From the NCBI GenBank assembly GCA_932521025.1, contig OW051471.1:496001-560000 (forward strand): a stretch of DNA of 64,000 nt, read 5' to 3'. The first letter of the stretch is position 1; each line of letters begins with the position of its first letter. The notes under the pieces are model-generated. The model did not search any database, was not told the origin of the DNA, and saw only the letters and a list, made by a program, of their open reading frames with translations. Origin of the DNA: Oscheius onirici (taxonomy: Eukaryota; Nematoda; Chromadorea; Rhabditida; Rhabditidae). Below, piece after piece: positions 10,701-22,700 of the stretch. Both the position numbers and the translations under genes were made by a program.

Positions 10701-13700
10701 TGTGCAGCAGCCCCATTGATGTATGCTTGCACTTGTCTCTCTCTCTCTTTCTCAAAAGGGGCGTGTCCCAAAAGGCTGTACTCTCTTTCTCGCCCGTCTA
10801 CCCGTCTCTGTCTTAAGAATGGTAGAAGATCCGCTCCGGAAATTGACGAAGCCTAAAGCCGTCTATCCAAGGACTCACAGTTTAAGCTCCCTTCAGTCCC
10901 TGATGCTGGTAAGCGCATCCTCCTCGTTTTTTTGATTGGAGTAAACAACTTTTCGGGCGGCGGATTGGAACGGCGCCGGGCCGAGAGGCGAGTGTCTGTT
11001 AGGGTCAGCTGATTGTCCACGGGAGAGAGAAAACTTTAAAAAAAACTGTTTAGAACGAGATTTTGGAGTGAGAGATCATTGAAAGAGTGGGAAAGTGAAG
11101 CTGGAGCACTTTTTTGCTCCTGGTTTCACTGGGAAAATATAAGTAGTTGAGGTCCGTCTGTTTTGATTTTTCCACGTTAGCGATAACAATAATCAATTTT
11201 TGTATTTTCGTTCAGACTTTTCAAATTTTTGAACAAGATTTCAAATTGAAATTTCCAATCGATTGCTTTGAACATTCTTCTCAAGCAAATATCTTGCCTT
11301 TGAAGCCGAAAATTTCACTACAAAACTGAAGTTTGAACTTTTTTTAAATAAAGGAGCTGTTGAGAAGCAGATTGTTTTCCCCCACTGACACTGAGTATGT
11401 ATCCTCATCGCGAAACAAACAAACGGAGTTTTCAGAGACAAGTTTCTTAGTTTTCTACATGCTTCCAGGCTTCAGTATTGCTCTTTTCCTAGCCATTCTT
11501 TCCTCACAATTCGGCAAAATTTATTAGTGTAGAAATCCGACCGGCGAAAGATGGCAATTCAATCCTGTCCCTCTTTTATCAATTGTTCTTGAAGCCTTCG
11601 TTATAAAATCTCTAAATCGAACTAATGTTCATCATAATGCACTACTTCATGAGACCCTTTTCAGGTTCAAAATTTCACTTTTCAGACTTTAGATGTTCTG
11701 CAAAGTTGTAGCACTTAGCTCTACAACTTTGTAAAACATCAAAACTGAAAAATGAAGTTTTCGGGCTCAAAAATGGGCAAAAAACATAAACTCGCGTCTA
11801 GACAAGTCTATCCGCCGCGGTCGTGTTTTCTATTGACTATTAATCGTGTGAAAGTTGTATTATACTGGACATTGACGTCAAGAATCGAGACCCAGGCAAG
11901 TTAGACTGTAAACATTTTTATGTTGTTTCGATTTTGTATTGACTCTGACTGGGGGATATGGACAGAAAATAAGGGGTTTGTCTGTCTCTCTGTCTCATTT
12001 CCCTCAAAGATCAGAAGGACTACTTTTAATTGGTGCGGAGTACGTGAATACTGGACTGATTGAATGTTTTTTTGAGAGAGGGATTTGATGAGAAATAGAG
12101 AGTCAGAAAGTCAGAGAGACAGTCAGATCCGTGTCCTGGAACTATAGTGTCTTGAGGGCTAGAAAACTGAACAACTAGCTATCCTAACCATATAAAACTT
12201 TTTAAACTTTCGTGCTCAGCTGTTTGCAAACACAAATTGTGTGTAGGCGCTCGTATATGAATTTTGTGAAACATATGCATAGTCCGGTACTTTTGAAAGT
12301 TTTCATGGGGTTTCAGAATTCACAACATTCATCAGAACTGTGTGTAGAACTGCACATATATGAACATCGTAAAATATAAACATACCTGAAGTTTCGGGAG
12401 GAAAATTTTCTTTCCTACTGTAATTATTAGACCCTCATAGCCAGTAGAATCAGCTTTCGAGCTCCCTCCTTCGGGAAGTGTTGGAGGAAAGAGTGGTACC
12501 CATTGACTCTGTTGATTCGAAGACCGTGATCCGGCTAGAAAGAGCCTAGAGAAGTAGGTTATGTATAGTCTGGTTCAGAAAATATGAAACAATACTGTTG
12601 CTGTTGGTAGGGATTCTGGCCTGACTTTTTCTCAGATCTGAACCCCTTTTTGGGTCAGGAAACTGATATAGCTCTGTAGCTTTCTTCTAAGATTTCAGGC
12701 AGTAAAGTTTCCAGTCAAACTTTTGAAAAAAAAAACTATTAGTCTTTCTATTGTTAGGTTCGAACACGCGCATTTTCTTTGACCTTTGTAGAATTTAGCG
12801 AGAAATTTGTTTCATGATTTTGGTTTAGCAACTACCGATTGTTTCATCTAATGGGCCGTGGTCACTCTTTTCTTACACAATGAAAAATCTTCTGAGCATG
12901 TTCTTCTCCTTTTTACCTTTCTGAAGTTTTCATAGAAAGAGTAAGATGAGGGAGTAGTAAGCCCAGAACTTCATTTTTTGGCTCATTGTCAGTATAGCGA
13001 AAACTGAAAATGTCTTTCGCTCAGCTCTTTTCCATTCTTTTGATTTCCCTTTGTTTAGTTGCTTACATTTGTCCCGGAGACAACAACGATTAGAGCTCGC
13101 CGCGTCCATTTTCTAGATAAGAAAGAGAGAGAAAGGTTCTGGTGACAGTACAAAGAAAAAGACAAGAGGAAAACGTTGAGAAGGGAAGAATGGCTGTAAA
13201 ACTGTAAGGACAGTAAAAACATATTTTTGTCTACACCGGATGAAATACACGTAAGTAGTAGCAAACAAGGTACACTTATCGTGGAGACGAAACAATTTTC
13301 GTTTCAAAAAGGGACAAAGCCTCTGTCTAAATGGAGATGCTTCAGACTGCGCACCAACACGTAGACAGGTTGGAGCACAGTCCTATGGGTAAACGATGTC
13401 ACTCCCGCTACCTCTGTTGATTAGATTCAAGGCCTCTCTCACGTATGGAGTAGATTTTCATTGTGCATCTATAATGGCCAAGAGGATAGTTTACTGCGGC
13501 CCAGAGTGGTGAATATGAGATGTAAGCTAACTATTGGTTACTTGAATCTTTCAGTTAGACTTTGCTCATTTTTCAGCAGTTTTGCTATTATACGTCCCGG
13601 TTATAGACACAGCCCGAGTGTTTTTCATCTATTTTGATTCCTAAAGTTGAATTGGTACCCTCTGCTATTCCCCCTTTGTACATTGTAACAATGTTTTGCC

Positions 13701-16700
13701 TATGGCAAAATGAATATTCTATCTATCTATCTAACTCATATATTTCTATCAGACAAGCTACCGTAGTCTGTTTCGATACACACTTCTAGACGGTATATTT
13801 GGGCGACTGGGCTCCGAGTCGATTCCGAGTCGGAATCGATTCGACCTTGTATTTAAACTTTTTTCAATGTTTCTCTCTTTTTTTTTCTAACTGCACGATT
13901 TGTTCGCCGCATCCCGCGAACAGGTAAATTTCCGTTTTTTACAACCGTAGCAAGATTTTTTTATAAATTTCGGAGGTTATTTCCATTGTGTTTTTCTGCT
14001 GAAGAAGAATAGGAGCTTGCTTTATTTACTTCTTCTCATTTTATCTTATCAGGCTGTCAGTTTACTTTGTGTGTGCAGCTCCTGATAGGCCAGACAGCTG
14101 GCTGTCTGGGAATTTATTAACAGAAAAGGGACTGGAAACCCTATTTTTCGAACTTATTTCGTCGTATGAACGATTCTAGAAACTTGGAGCATTCTTATAG
14201 AAGATTTGAAGCAATTTTTCGAATTGAGTGAAATATGAGCAGCCTAATGTCAGAGAGAAGGTCAATGTTTTGCCACAATTAGTCGACTGAAGCGAAGTAG
14301 CGAAACTTGAATAGCTCTCATATATTACGTGAAACATTATTGGAGTGAAAAAAAAACTAAAAATTAGAGAAATTTCCAGTTCAAAACCTTGGTTTCCAAG
14401 CAAAAAAAGTTGGTTTTTTTGGGAACAGAATCGAAAGAATAGGCTGAAGATCCATGTGATCCATCCATATTTTGGGACATTGTTGGGTATCATATCGCTA
14501 AGAAATAGTCGACAGAATCGATGTATCCCGAAAGAGTTATGAACAACCGACCGACACTCCCAGTACAGGGTGCGCCACAATTACGGGCCACCAAATATTG
14601 AGGTGTTATTTAGACACCAAATCAAACTTTGAAGAATCGATTTCTTCGGTTTCTGGCTAAAATTCCTCTGCAGTCATCAAATTTTCGAGTTCTGAAAAAC
14701 GAGAATACACATCGTATTTCTTTTTTCGCATGTTCAGTGTGGTTTTCAACTTATTTGACATTTCTGGTTCGCGCTAGATCACAAATACAAAAGTTTCTAA
14801 ACTTTTTTCCGCTATGTTTTACCCGTAACTCAAAGTCTCCACTTTTCCACCGTGTTTGATAATAAGTCCATTGCATTTCTTTTCATGGCCAAAAAGAACA
14901 TTTTGTTTTCCTCGTTTTGCAACAAAAATGGTAGGAATACGTTTTTACCCGTACCATAAAAACATTTCAGGTTTACTTCATCAATTTTCTGATCAAACAT
15001 GGAGAGTAAAATAGAATGCAAAAAGACTCAAAATTCTAAAAAATAATGTTCCACACATATCCTATAGCTTGCTAACTTTCAGCGTTTTCAATTCCTGGTG
15101 CAGCTATGAGACTATTCAAATTTTCCGAAAGATTATGCCAAAAAGAGACATTTTTCTCCCCGCTTTTTCTTTTCTTGCATCTCCCCCATATTTCTGCCAA
15201 CACAACACAAACCGCCGGGAGAGAGAGACGTCGATGTTGTCAACACACACACGGGGAGGCCAACGCGGAAATTGTTTGTTTTTCTCCGTCCTCTCTCTCG
15301 CGTCGCAACGTCTAGCTCTCCTCATTTGTTGCGTTCTCTGCCAACTTCTCTAACAACATGCACGCGGAGAGGGGGCAGGGAGGGCCGGGTCATGCGCACT
15401 TGTGTTGTTTACTCGTCTCTGTCTCTCTCTCTCTGTCTCTCTGCCTCCGAACAACTGAATCGTTGAAACAACAAATTTTCTGTACAGACTAATATCAGAA
15501 CGGTCTTTTCTTCTCCTTCCCCATCCGTTTTTTATGAATCTTTCAACTGTCCTGTAGTTTATTTACACATGTCTTGTTTTACTAGACAAGTTGTGCTACG
15601 TCCCTCCGGGGCTAAGTGACTTAGTTTTGTCCTTTTCAAAACAGATAACAGTTAGCAGTTTGCTATTTGATCCCTCTCCAGATCAATTAATAGATGAGAG
15701 TAGCTTAAATACTGTACACGAAGCGAAAAGATAATCTGGAAGGACTGAAAGTACAGAGACAGATCTCTGTCCCTCTGTCCCTCTGTCCCTCTGTCCCTCT
15801 GTCCCTCTGTCCCTCTGTCCCTCTGTCCCTCTGTCCCTCTGTCCCTCTGTCCCTCTGTCCCTCTGTCCCTCTGTCCCTCTGTCCCTCTGTCCCTCTGTCC
15901 CTCTGTCCCTCTGTCCCTCTGTCCCTCTGTCCCTCTGTCCCTCTGTCCCTCTGTCCCTCTGTCCCTCTGTCCCTCTGTCCCTCTGTCCCTCTGTCCCTCT
16001 GTCCATCTGTCCATCTGTCCCTCTGTCCCTCTGTCCCTCTGTCCCTCTGTCCCTCTGTCCCTCTGTCCCTCTGTCCCTCTGTCCCTCTGTCCCTCTGTCC
16101 CTCTGTCCCTCTGTCCCTCTGTCCCTCTGTCCCTCTGTCCCTCTGTCCCTCTGTCCCTCTGTCCCTCTGTCCCTCTGTCCCTCTGTCCCTCTGTCCCTCT
16201 GTCCCTCTGTCCCACTGTCCCTCTGTTTCTAATTGCTCGACACTTTCTCTCTGTCCGCCCTTGCATTCTGCAATGTGCTCTGCTCTTCCCGGTTTTCTCG
16301 TATCCATGTCCGTGCCTGTTCTCCCCTATCCCTGTTCTCCAGCTGTGATATCACCCCGTTGGAGCTAGAGTTATAGTAGAAACCCCCTTTCCCGTATTCC
16401 TAACCCACGCTTGATTCTTTACTGTCTGGAAACTGAAAGTCAAAAATAATCAGAGTCCACTTGCAAATTGATTTGTTACACTAATTCCTTTCCCCTTAAT
16501 TGTGCGCACAAATTGCTCCATTTTGATTGCCAATTAAAGCTTCCGACAGACACACTAACACACACACAGAGACCTGGGAGCAATTTAAAGTGGATTGTCA
16601 GGCGACGATTCACGCTTGAGAAAAGTGGAATTCAGTAGAATATGAAGAGGTTTTGAAACGTTTTAGATTTCAACAAAGAGCTTCTGTTCTGTTTTCCACA

Positions 16701-19700
16701 AACTTTTGTCCAAAATTGACCTTCAGTCTACCGTACCCCTTTCCAAACCTTCTCTTTCCCTGTAGCCCTAGAGTAAACCTGTTGACATTTGACGAAGTGA
16801 GAGATCTCAAGAATAGATTGCTTTGAGCGAGAGCAAGAGAGGAGTGACCCAGGCCACAGATCGTAAACAGAGAGGGGCCGGCGGTAAACACGCACACACA
16901 CATAGACAAGCGGCGATTGTTTTTTTGGCAGACTGCCAGGGAGGTTGCGGAGGGGGTCTAGACAAACAGAATGGTTGCGAAAGATTCAAGTTGAATGCAA
17001 ATAAACACATACAGTTTGGGCAGGGAGAGGTTACTGTATAGGTTTTTCAACTGGGTGAGGGAAGCTATCGAGCATTTATTTTGCCCAGTAAAATGCTACT
17101 GTTAAAAACAAAAAAAATCTGCTAGGCGGACTCCAACCCTGGTCGCTCCAACGTGAAGTTCCCAAACACACTGCCCAATTACGACGGTAAACAGAATGTC
17201 GAATAACTCTTTGCTCGAAAGAGTAAAATACGTTTTTCAAAAAAGAAAGATGCGTCTCGATGAGTTCAGTATGTTTATAGTAGACCATTTTTTGTTTGGA
17301 GCCGTAGAAAAAAAGTTATGAGCAAAATACGTTTTTGGACCAGTTTTTAAAGCTACCGTAACCCTTGAAAAATAAAATCCAAACTGTCTCAAAAGTTCTC
17401 AGTAGTTTTTTTTCAGTGTCGATTAACCCCAGTAAAATTTTTGGACCGATCCGATTAAATTTAAAGGGACAGTCTCATTACGTGCCTCCAAGCCTCCAGG
17501 GGGAAATCAGGCAACTGCGTGGCGGGACCCACGGTAAATTCCTGTTTTACGTTTTTCTGGTTCTATACTCATTTTTTCGATTTCTACTTGTTTCTAATCG
17601 ATTTCTCGTCAAAAATCACCCCTATAATGAGTGGTGGAACGCTAAAATTGGTGGAAAATTGACCGAAATGAACCAAAAAGCCCATTTTGGGCAAAAAAAA
17701 CGTTTTTTTCATCTATTTCCGTCATTTTCCCACCAATTTTAGCGTTTCACCACTCATTTTAGACGTAATTTTTGACGAAAAATCGATTAGAAACAAGTAA
17801 AAATCGAAAAATTGAGTGTACAACGAGAAAAATGTAAAAATGAAATTTGCAGTGGGTCCCGCCACGAAGTTGTCCTATTTCCCTTGCACGGCTGCACGGC
17901 TATAATGAGACTGTCCCTTTAAGGGTAGCTTTAGTACTACGTGCAACGAATTATGACATCTTCTGAAAAGCTATTTTCAAACTTACATTGTTTCCACTCA
18001 AATATAAGACTTCAACAGTGAAAATGTCAATAGTCAATTTGTAGCCGAGCCGATACTGCAAAAAATCGATCTTTTTTCCACCCATATCGATAGATATTTG
18101 TTGTTGATTGTTTACGCCCCATGACCCAGATCCTGGGTCAGCCAGAGCGCTCGCAAGTTTCTTGTTTCCCACAGCCTCATTCCCTCACACCAACATAGAT
18201 CCTTCCCAAGCCGCCCGTTGCGTTCGACACATCACAGCTTGTTTGTGTTTGGTTATGGGGCGCGAGAGAAGAGAGCGTCCCGCTGTCCTACTTGTCCCCC
18301 CACAATCGCAATCTCACAAGATTTCTTGGCCATACTTCTCTGACTCTCTGTCCCTCTCTGTCAGACTCTCTGTTTCTCTCTCTTCTGACTCTCTGATCCA
18401 CCGATTCGTTGTCTCTCTGTATTTCTGTCCCTCATTCTCTGTCCCTCCGTCACTCTGTCCTTCAGACTCTCTGTCTATCTGACTTACTGACTCTCGATCC
18501 ACCGATTCTCTGACTCTCTGTCTATCGGTCCCTCTCTGACTATGACTCTCTCTCTGGTTCTCTGTCTTTCTGACTCAATTTCTCTGAATCTCTGTCCCTC
18601 TGCTTCTTTCACAGAAATGGTACTCATACTGAATCCATCAACTCTCTGTTTATCTGACTCTCTGTGTCTCTGTGTCTCTGTCTCTTTTCCCCCCTATTGA
18701 CCAATTTTTCCCCTGTCGAAACTTTTGTTTACTTCATGACTCAATTTCCTTTTCTCCCATCCAGGAGGCCTTCTATAGACAACCACGGGGAGCCTTTTCG
18801 GCCGCGTGAATCATCCACACGCAGACGCGGCATAAACAGGACATTGGATTGCTGTTTTCCTTGTTTTCTGTCTCTTCTTCTTACCCCCCTCTTTTTCCAT
18901 AATAGGATTCCAAGAAGATTTTTCTCGAATGATTACAGCGAATAGAAAATGCGATCACCATCCAATCTATGCTATCGTTCTTACAGCAGTTTTTTTCTTC
19001 GAAAAATGTATCATGGATACGGTATAAAGCGGAGGAGGCAGCCCAAGCTAGTAATAGGAAGTCCGCCTAGTAATAAGACGCGAATCACCAGAAAGTTCCT
19101 TGACATTGAATCCATTTCAAACTTGTGCCTCTTTCTGTACCGTTTTCTGCCAAAATTCCAGATTTCTCTCCTACCTACTATAGTGCCTAAAAGTATTCTT
19201 CAAACTCATTCTTTCAAGATAGTTTGTTTTACGAATACTGTAAAAGAGAGAAGTCACACTGTCTGTTGCTTTATTACTGACGAAAATGTAGTGAAAACTA
19301 CTCTTTGAAAAAAATTTCTATTTTGAGAAGGTTAGCTTCTAGTCCAAAATTGTTGCACTGTAAAGGCTAGAGAAACAGTTTGTTCCAGTGCTTGTGTGTT
19401 TTTAGCATTCTCAATCCAGTCTTTTCAACAACAAAAAACCTCCTGTTCTAGGCCATGGCGTTGCCTTACCATTTAGTTTGTTTCGCAGATACTATAAACG
19501 TTAGAGTAACAGGATGAAGTACTATGTTCTCTTCAGTCGGTTACTGTCCCTTCCAAAAAAAAATCTTTGATATTTTTGTCACTGTACGAAGTGTCAATTG
19601 AAACCTTTTTTTCCGTCAAATACAGTGATCTTGAACAATTTTCTAACGTTGCTTCAAAAACTATCCCATTTTTCCCACTCTAGGGCCTCTTAGGACTGAT

Positions 19701-22700
19701 AGCGAGCATCTTGATCCCAGAGGAAAACAAAAATTACACAGCCACAGGAGCACTCTTCTTGTGATTCCCGATCACTCATTTACTTCCTCTTTTCCCAGTT
19801 TCTTTTTTTTTGGAAGATTCCCGGAAAACTTTTCTCTCCCGCTGGGTCACATGAGACGCCATGCTTGTTTACCGACCCAGTTTAGGGAACAAGTGTGAAG
19901 ACAACAAAAACCGCGCTTTGATGAATTGGGGGATGATTTTTGAAGGGAGACTTGGAAAGTGGATCGAAATCTAAAAAATAGTATTATTTGAGAACAGTGA
20001 AGCTGGAACAACAATATTTTTTGCTAAAAGTTCTTATGAGATAGTTTTGAAACTTTTCGCACAGTTTTTTAAATTCTGGACATCTCTGAAAGGCTGATTG
20101 TTCCAAAAAAACGAACTGTTTTCTTATGAATTTGGCCAGATTTTTTGTACGCAGTTTCGCGTAACAGAAAGTACGCAGACTCTCCTTTTGTCAAATTTTG
20201 TGACGCCAAAAAGTACCGATACTCGGGAACAATGTCAGTTGATAAAATGTTCAACCAGAGATGCCCAGAATTTCCAGCGGAAGAAAAGTAACTAAAAAGT
20301 TTCAAGTTTTCCTTATTGGTACTTTTCACAAGGGAGTGCCGTTGCATCAGAAGAAGTAACGTAACACGAAATTTGTCTTCATTGGAAATTATTTTTACAG
20401 ACCGCGTACAAATTAAGAACTTTTAGCGGAGAATGTTGTTTTGTAGAGTATTCTGGTCACAAATGAGCTATTTTCTATAGCGACCCTTTTACAAACAGTT
20501 TCCCTTCATCAAAATGTCCACAAATATTTCAAGTCCGAAACAAAAACAAGTATTCTTCTTCCTCTCTCAATCTCGTCCCTGTTTTTATCCTGGGAAGATC
20601 CGCTGCCCGCAGCGATTTCTCTTTTCGAGGTCAGCCCAATAACTTCAAATCAAGCAGACTTTTGTTGTCTTCCCCCGTCATTTCTCCCAGAAAAACTGCA
20701 AAATCTTATCGTCTTTTTCTACTTATCCCCTAGAATCCAATTCTCTTGGGATTTAGTACAAAGTTCCTCATTTTTTGGGGGATTTCAGGGAGTGCTTCCT
20801 TTTTGTTTCTTTCCTTCTACAGGATTCCAGTCTCTTTTTGTTTTTAAACTCAGTTTTTGAAAATAGTTTTGTTGCCTTGAAGCCCAGCGAAATCTTCCTT
20901 ACAATTAGAGTACTTTTGTATCAAAAGCTCCTCTTGTCAAAAATTGAATGGATGTGATCCTTACTGTATTGGCAGTGTGTATTGAAATTCAATTTTTCTA
21001 ACCTGTTTTCTACCCAATTTTTCTACTCTTTTTCTACCCTGAGTTGAGGTTTTTTACGTCTTTGAGCAAAGCACATCCTTCTATATAGTTATTAGGAGCT
21101 CTTTTTCTATTTTTCATTCTTTTCCAGATCAAATAGTAGTTTGAACTGGTACCCATACTTTGAAGAGAAACAATGAAAGCGTACATTTTTTTCAAATAGT
21201 CAGTAACTCAAAAAAAGTAAGAGCCTGTCAAAGCCATTTGTTGTTTCGAGTGTTAATTTTATCAAAAAATTTCTCGATTCACGGATACTGTATATAGGAA
21301 AGAGTGGCAGCTTTCCTTCCTCAGTGATCGAAACCGTATGGTCTATTCAAAAAGAAGAGGGATTACCGTAAGATTTTAGCTCTTCCCTTCGAGACCCACT
21401 TAGCATGCAAAAGTTGGATACTCAGCAAACAAATTTGAAAGATACGCAGCGAACTTTGGAATTTGTTGGCTGAGTATCCAATGTTTGTGTGCTTAGTGGG
21501 TCTCAAAGGGAAGAGCTAAAATCTTACGGTAATCCCTCTTCTTTTTGAACAGACCATATGTGAAAATATAAAAACTCTTGGTCTTCGAAGCAGAATGTCA
21601 AAACACTACGTCTCACTTTTTCCATTCAAAGTTCTCACTACTTCGGTTTGCAAAAAAAACGCGGTGACGAGAAATTGAAACAATTACACTCCTGCTGGGG
21701 TCTAGACAAACAGCTGACTGTCTCTTTGGATCCGGTTTGGTCCTCTTGTACCATCTATCTATCTTCCAAACTGTCTCTCTGACTGTTTCTCTGTCCCTCT
21801 GACTCTCAGTCTTCCTGACACTCTATCTCTCTGTCCATCTATCCCTCTGTCCCTGTCTGTCTCTCTGTCTCGGACTCTCTCCTTGTCCCCAAACCCCTCG
21901 GAGGAAGTTTTCAGTTCGATTTTTGTTGTCTTATTTTAGTCGTTGGTTTGTTTTCGATCAGCCTTCGGTTTATTCGGGTCCACTAGGTTGAGGCCTGGCG
22001 ATCAACAACAAACAGACGTGTGTGTGTCTGTTTGTGGAAAGAGGGGAAAACACAACAAAAAGGACAGCTTAGCAGTGTTTTTCCCTCTCTAAAATTTGAA
22101 TGCGAAGCGAATGTCCTATTACTGCTAGTACTTACATAATTGAAAGAGTATATCTGCAGACAGCGAAACAAAAAAATTGTTTAGACTGAATAGCTGTAGT
22201 ATCAGAAATTCCATGAAAAAAAAAGTAAAAAAAAATAAATTTCCGATTTTTTTTGCAGTTTTTCATTTTGATACTTGATGTTCCAACATGTGTACCATTT
22301 TTTGACCGTATTTTCTAGCAAAAAGTAGTCGAAAATGTCTGTACGAAAAATTCCACATTTTTTTCAGCAACTACAGTAATTTATTCTGTTCTTCCGAGCT
22401 TGTCTGTGGGCACAGAACGTGTGCTATTAGCTTGAGGGACTTTTTCCTTTGAAAATTACTGAAAAAATGGAACATTTTTCAGGACGACGCAACACAGAAT
22501 CCATCCTCGGCACCTAACAGTGCTACAAGTATGCTAAACGACGGAAGGGCGGCCGAATCACTGACGGCAGCACCGCCGACAACGACCGAAGGACTACTTT
22601 TGATGGCGTTACAGGTGGGAAAATTAGGGTTTTTCAAAGACAATCAAAAAGCCACTGAACCTTTTCGTTTTAAATTGTTTAAACTTTTAAACTGATCATA

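Larger units (their letters stand above)
7792..22482 (+). other. First FoxP intron (14.7 kb)
   Basis: This intron holds one alternative first exon (10819-10908), an 1.06-kb hAT-like element, a Helitron end, a LINE tail, a TTAA MITE, an inverted repeat, an octamer array and many CTCTGTC-rich tracts. Short GC-rich islands near 15160-15420 and 18100-18300 look promoter-like but are unproven. I saw no nested gene. Confidence 0.6.

Noticed and set aside
11692-11740. microRNA precursor
   Set aside because: The hairpin is well paired, but it has at least three diverged relatives in the window, which points to a repeat family instead of a microRNA gene.
14558-14590. Possible transposon end (CAGGGTGCGCCACAATTACG)
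   Set aside because: It resembles a DNA transposon terminus, but no inverted partner or target duplication was found nearby.
15652-16307. Long minus-strand open frames rich in QRDRGTEG repeats
   Set aside because: They are produced entirely by the octamer array, which is open in several frames at once. No start context, domain or splice evidence exists.
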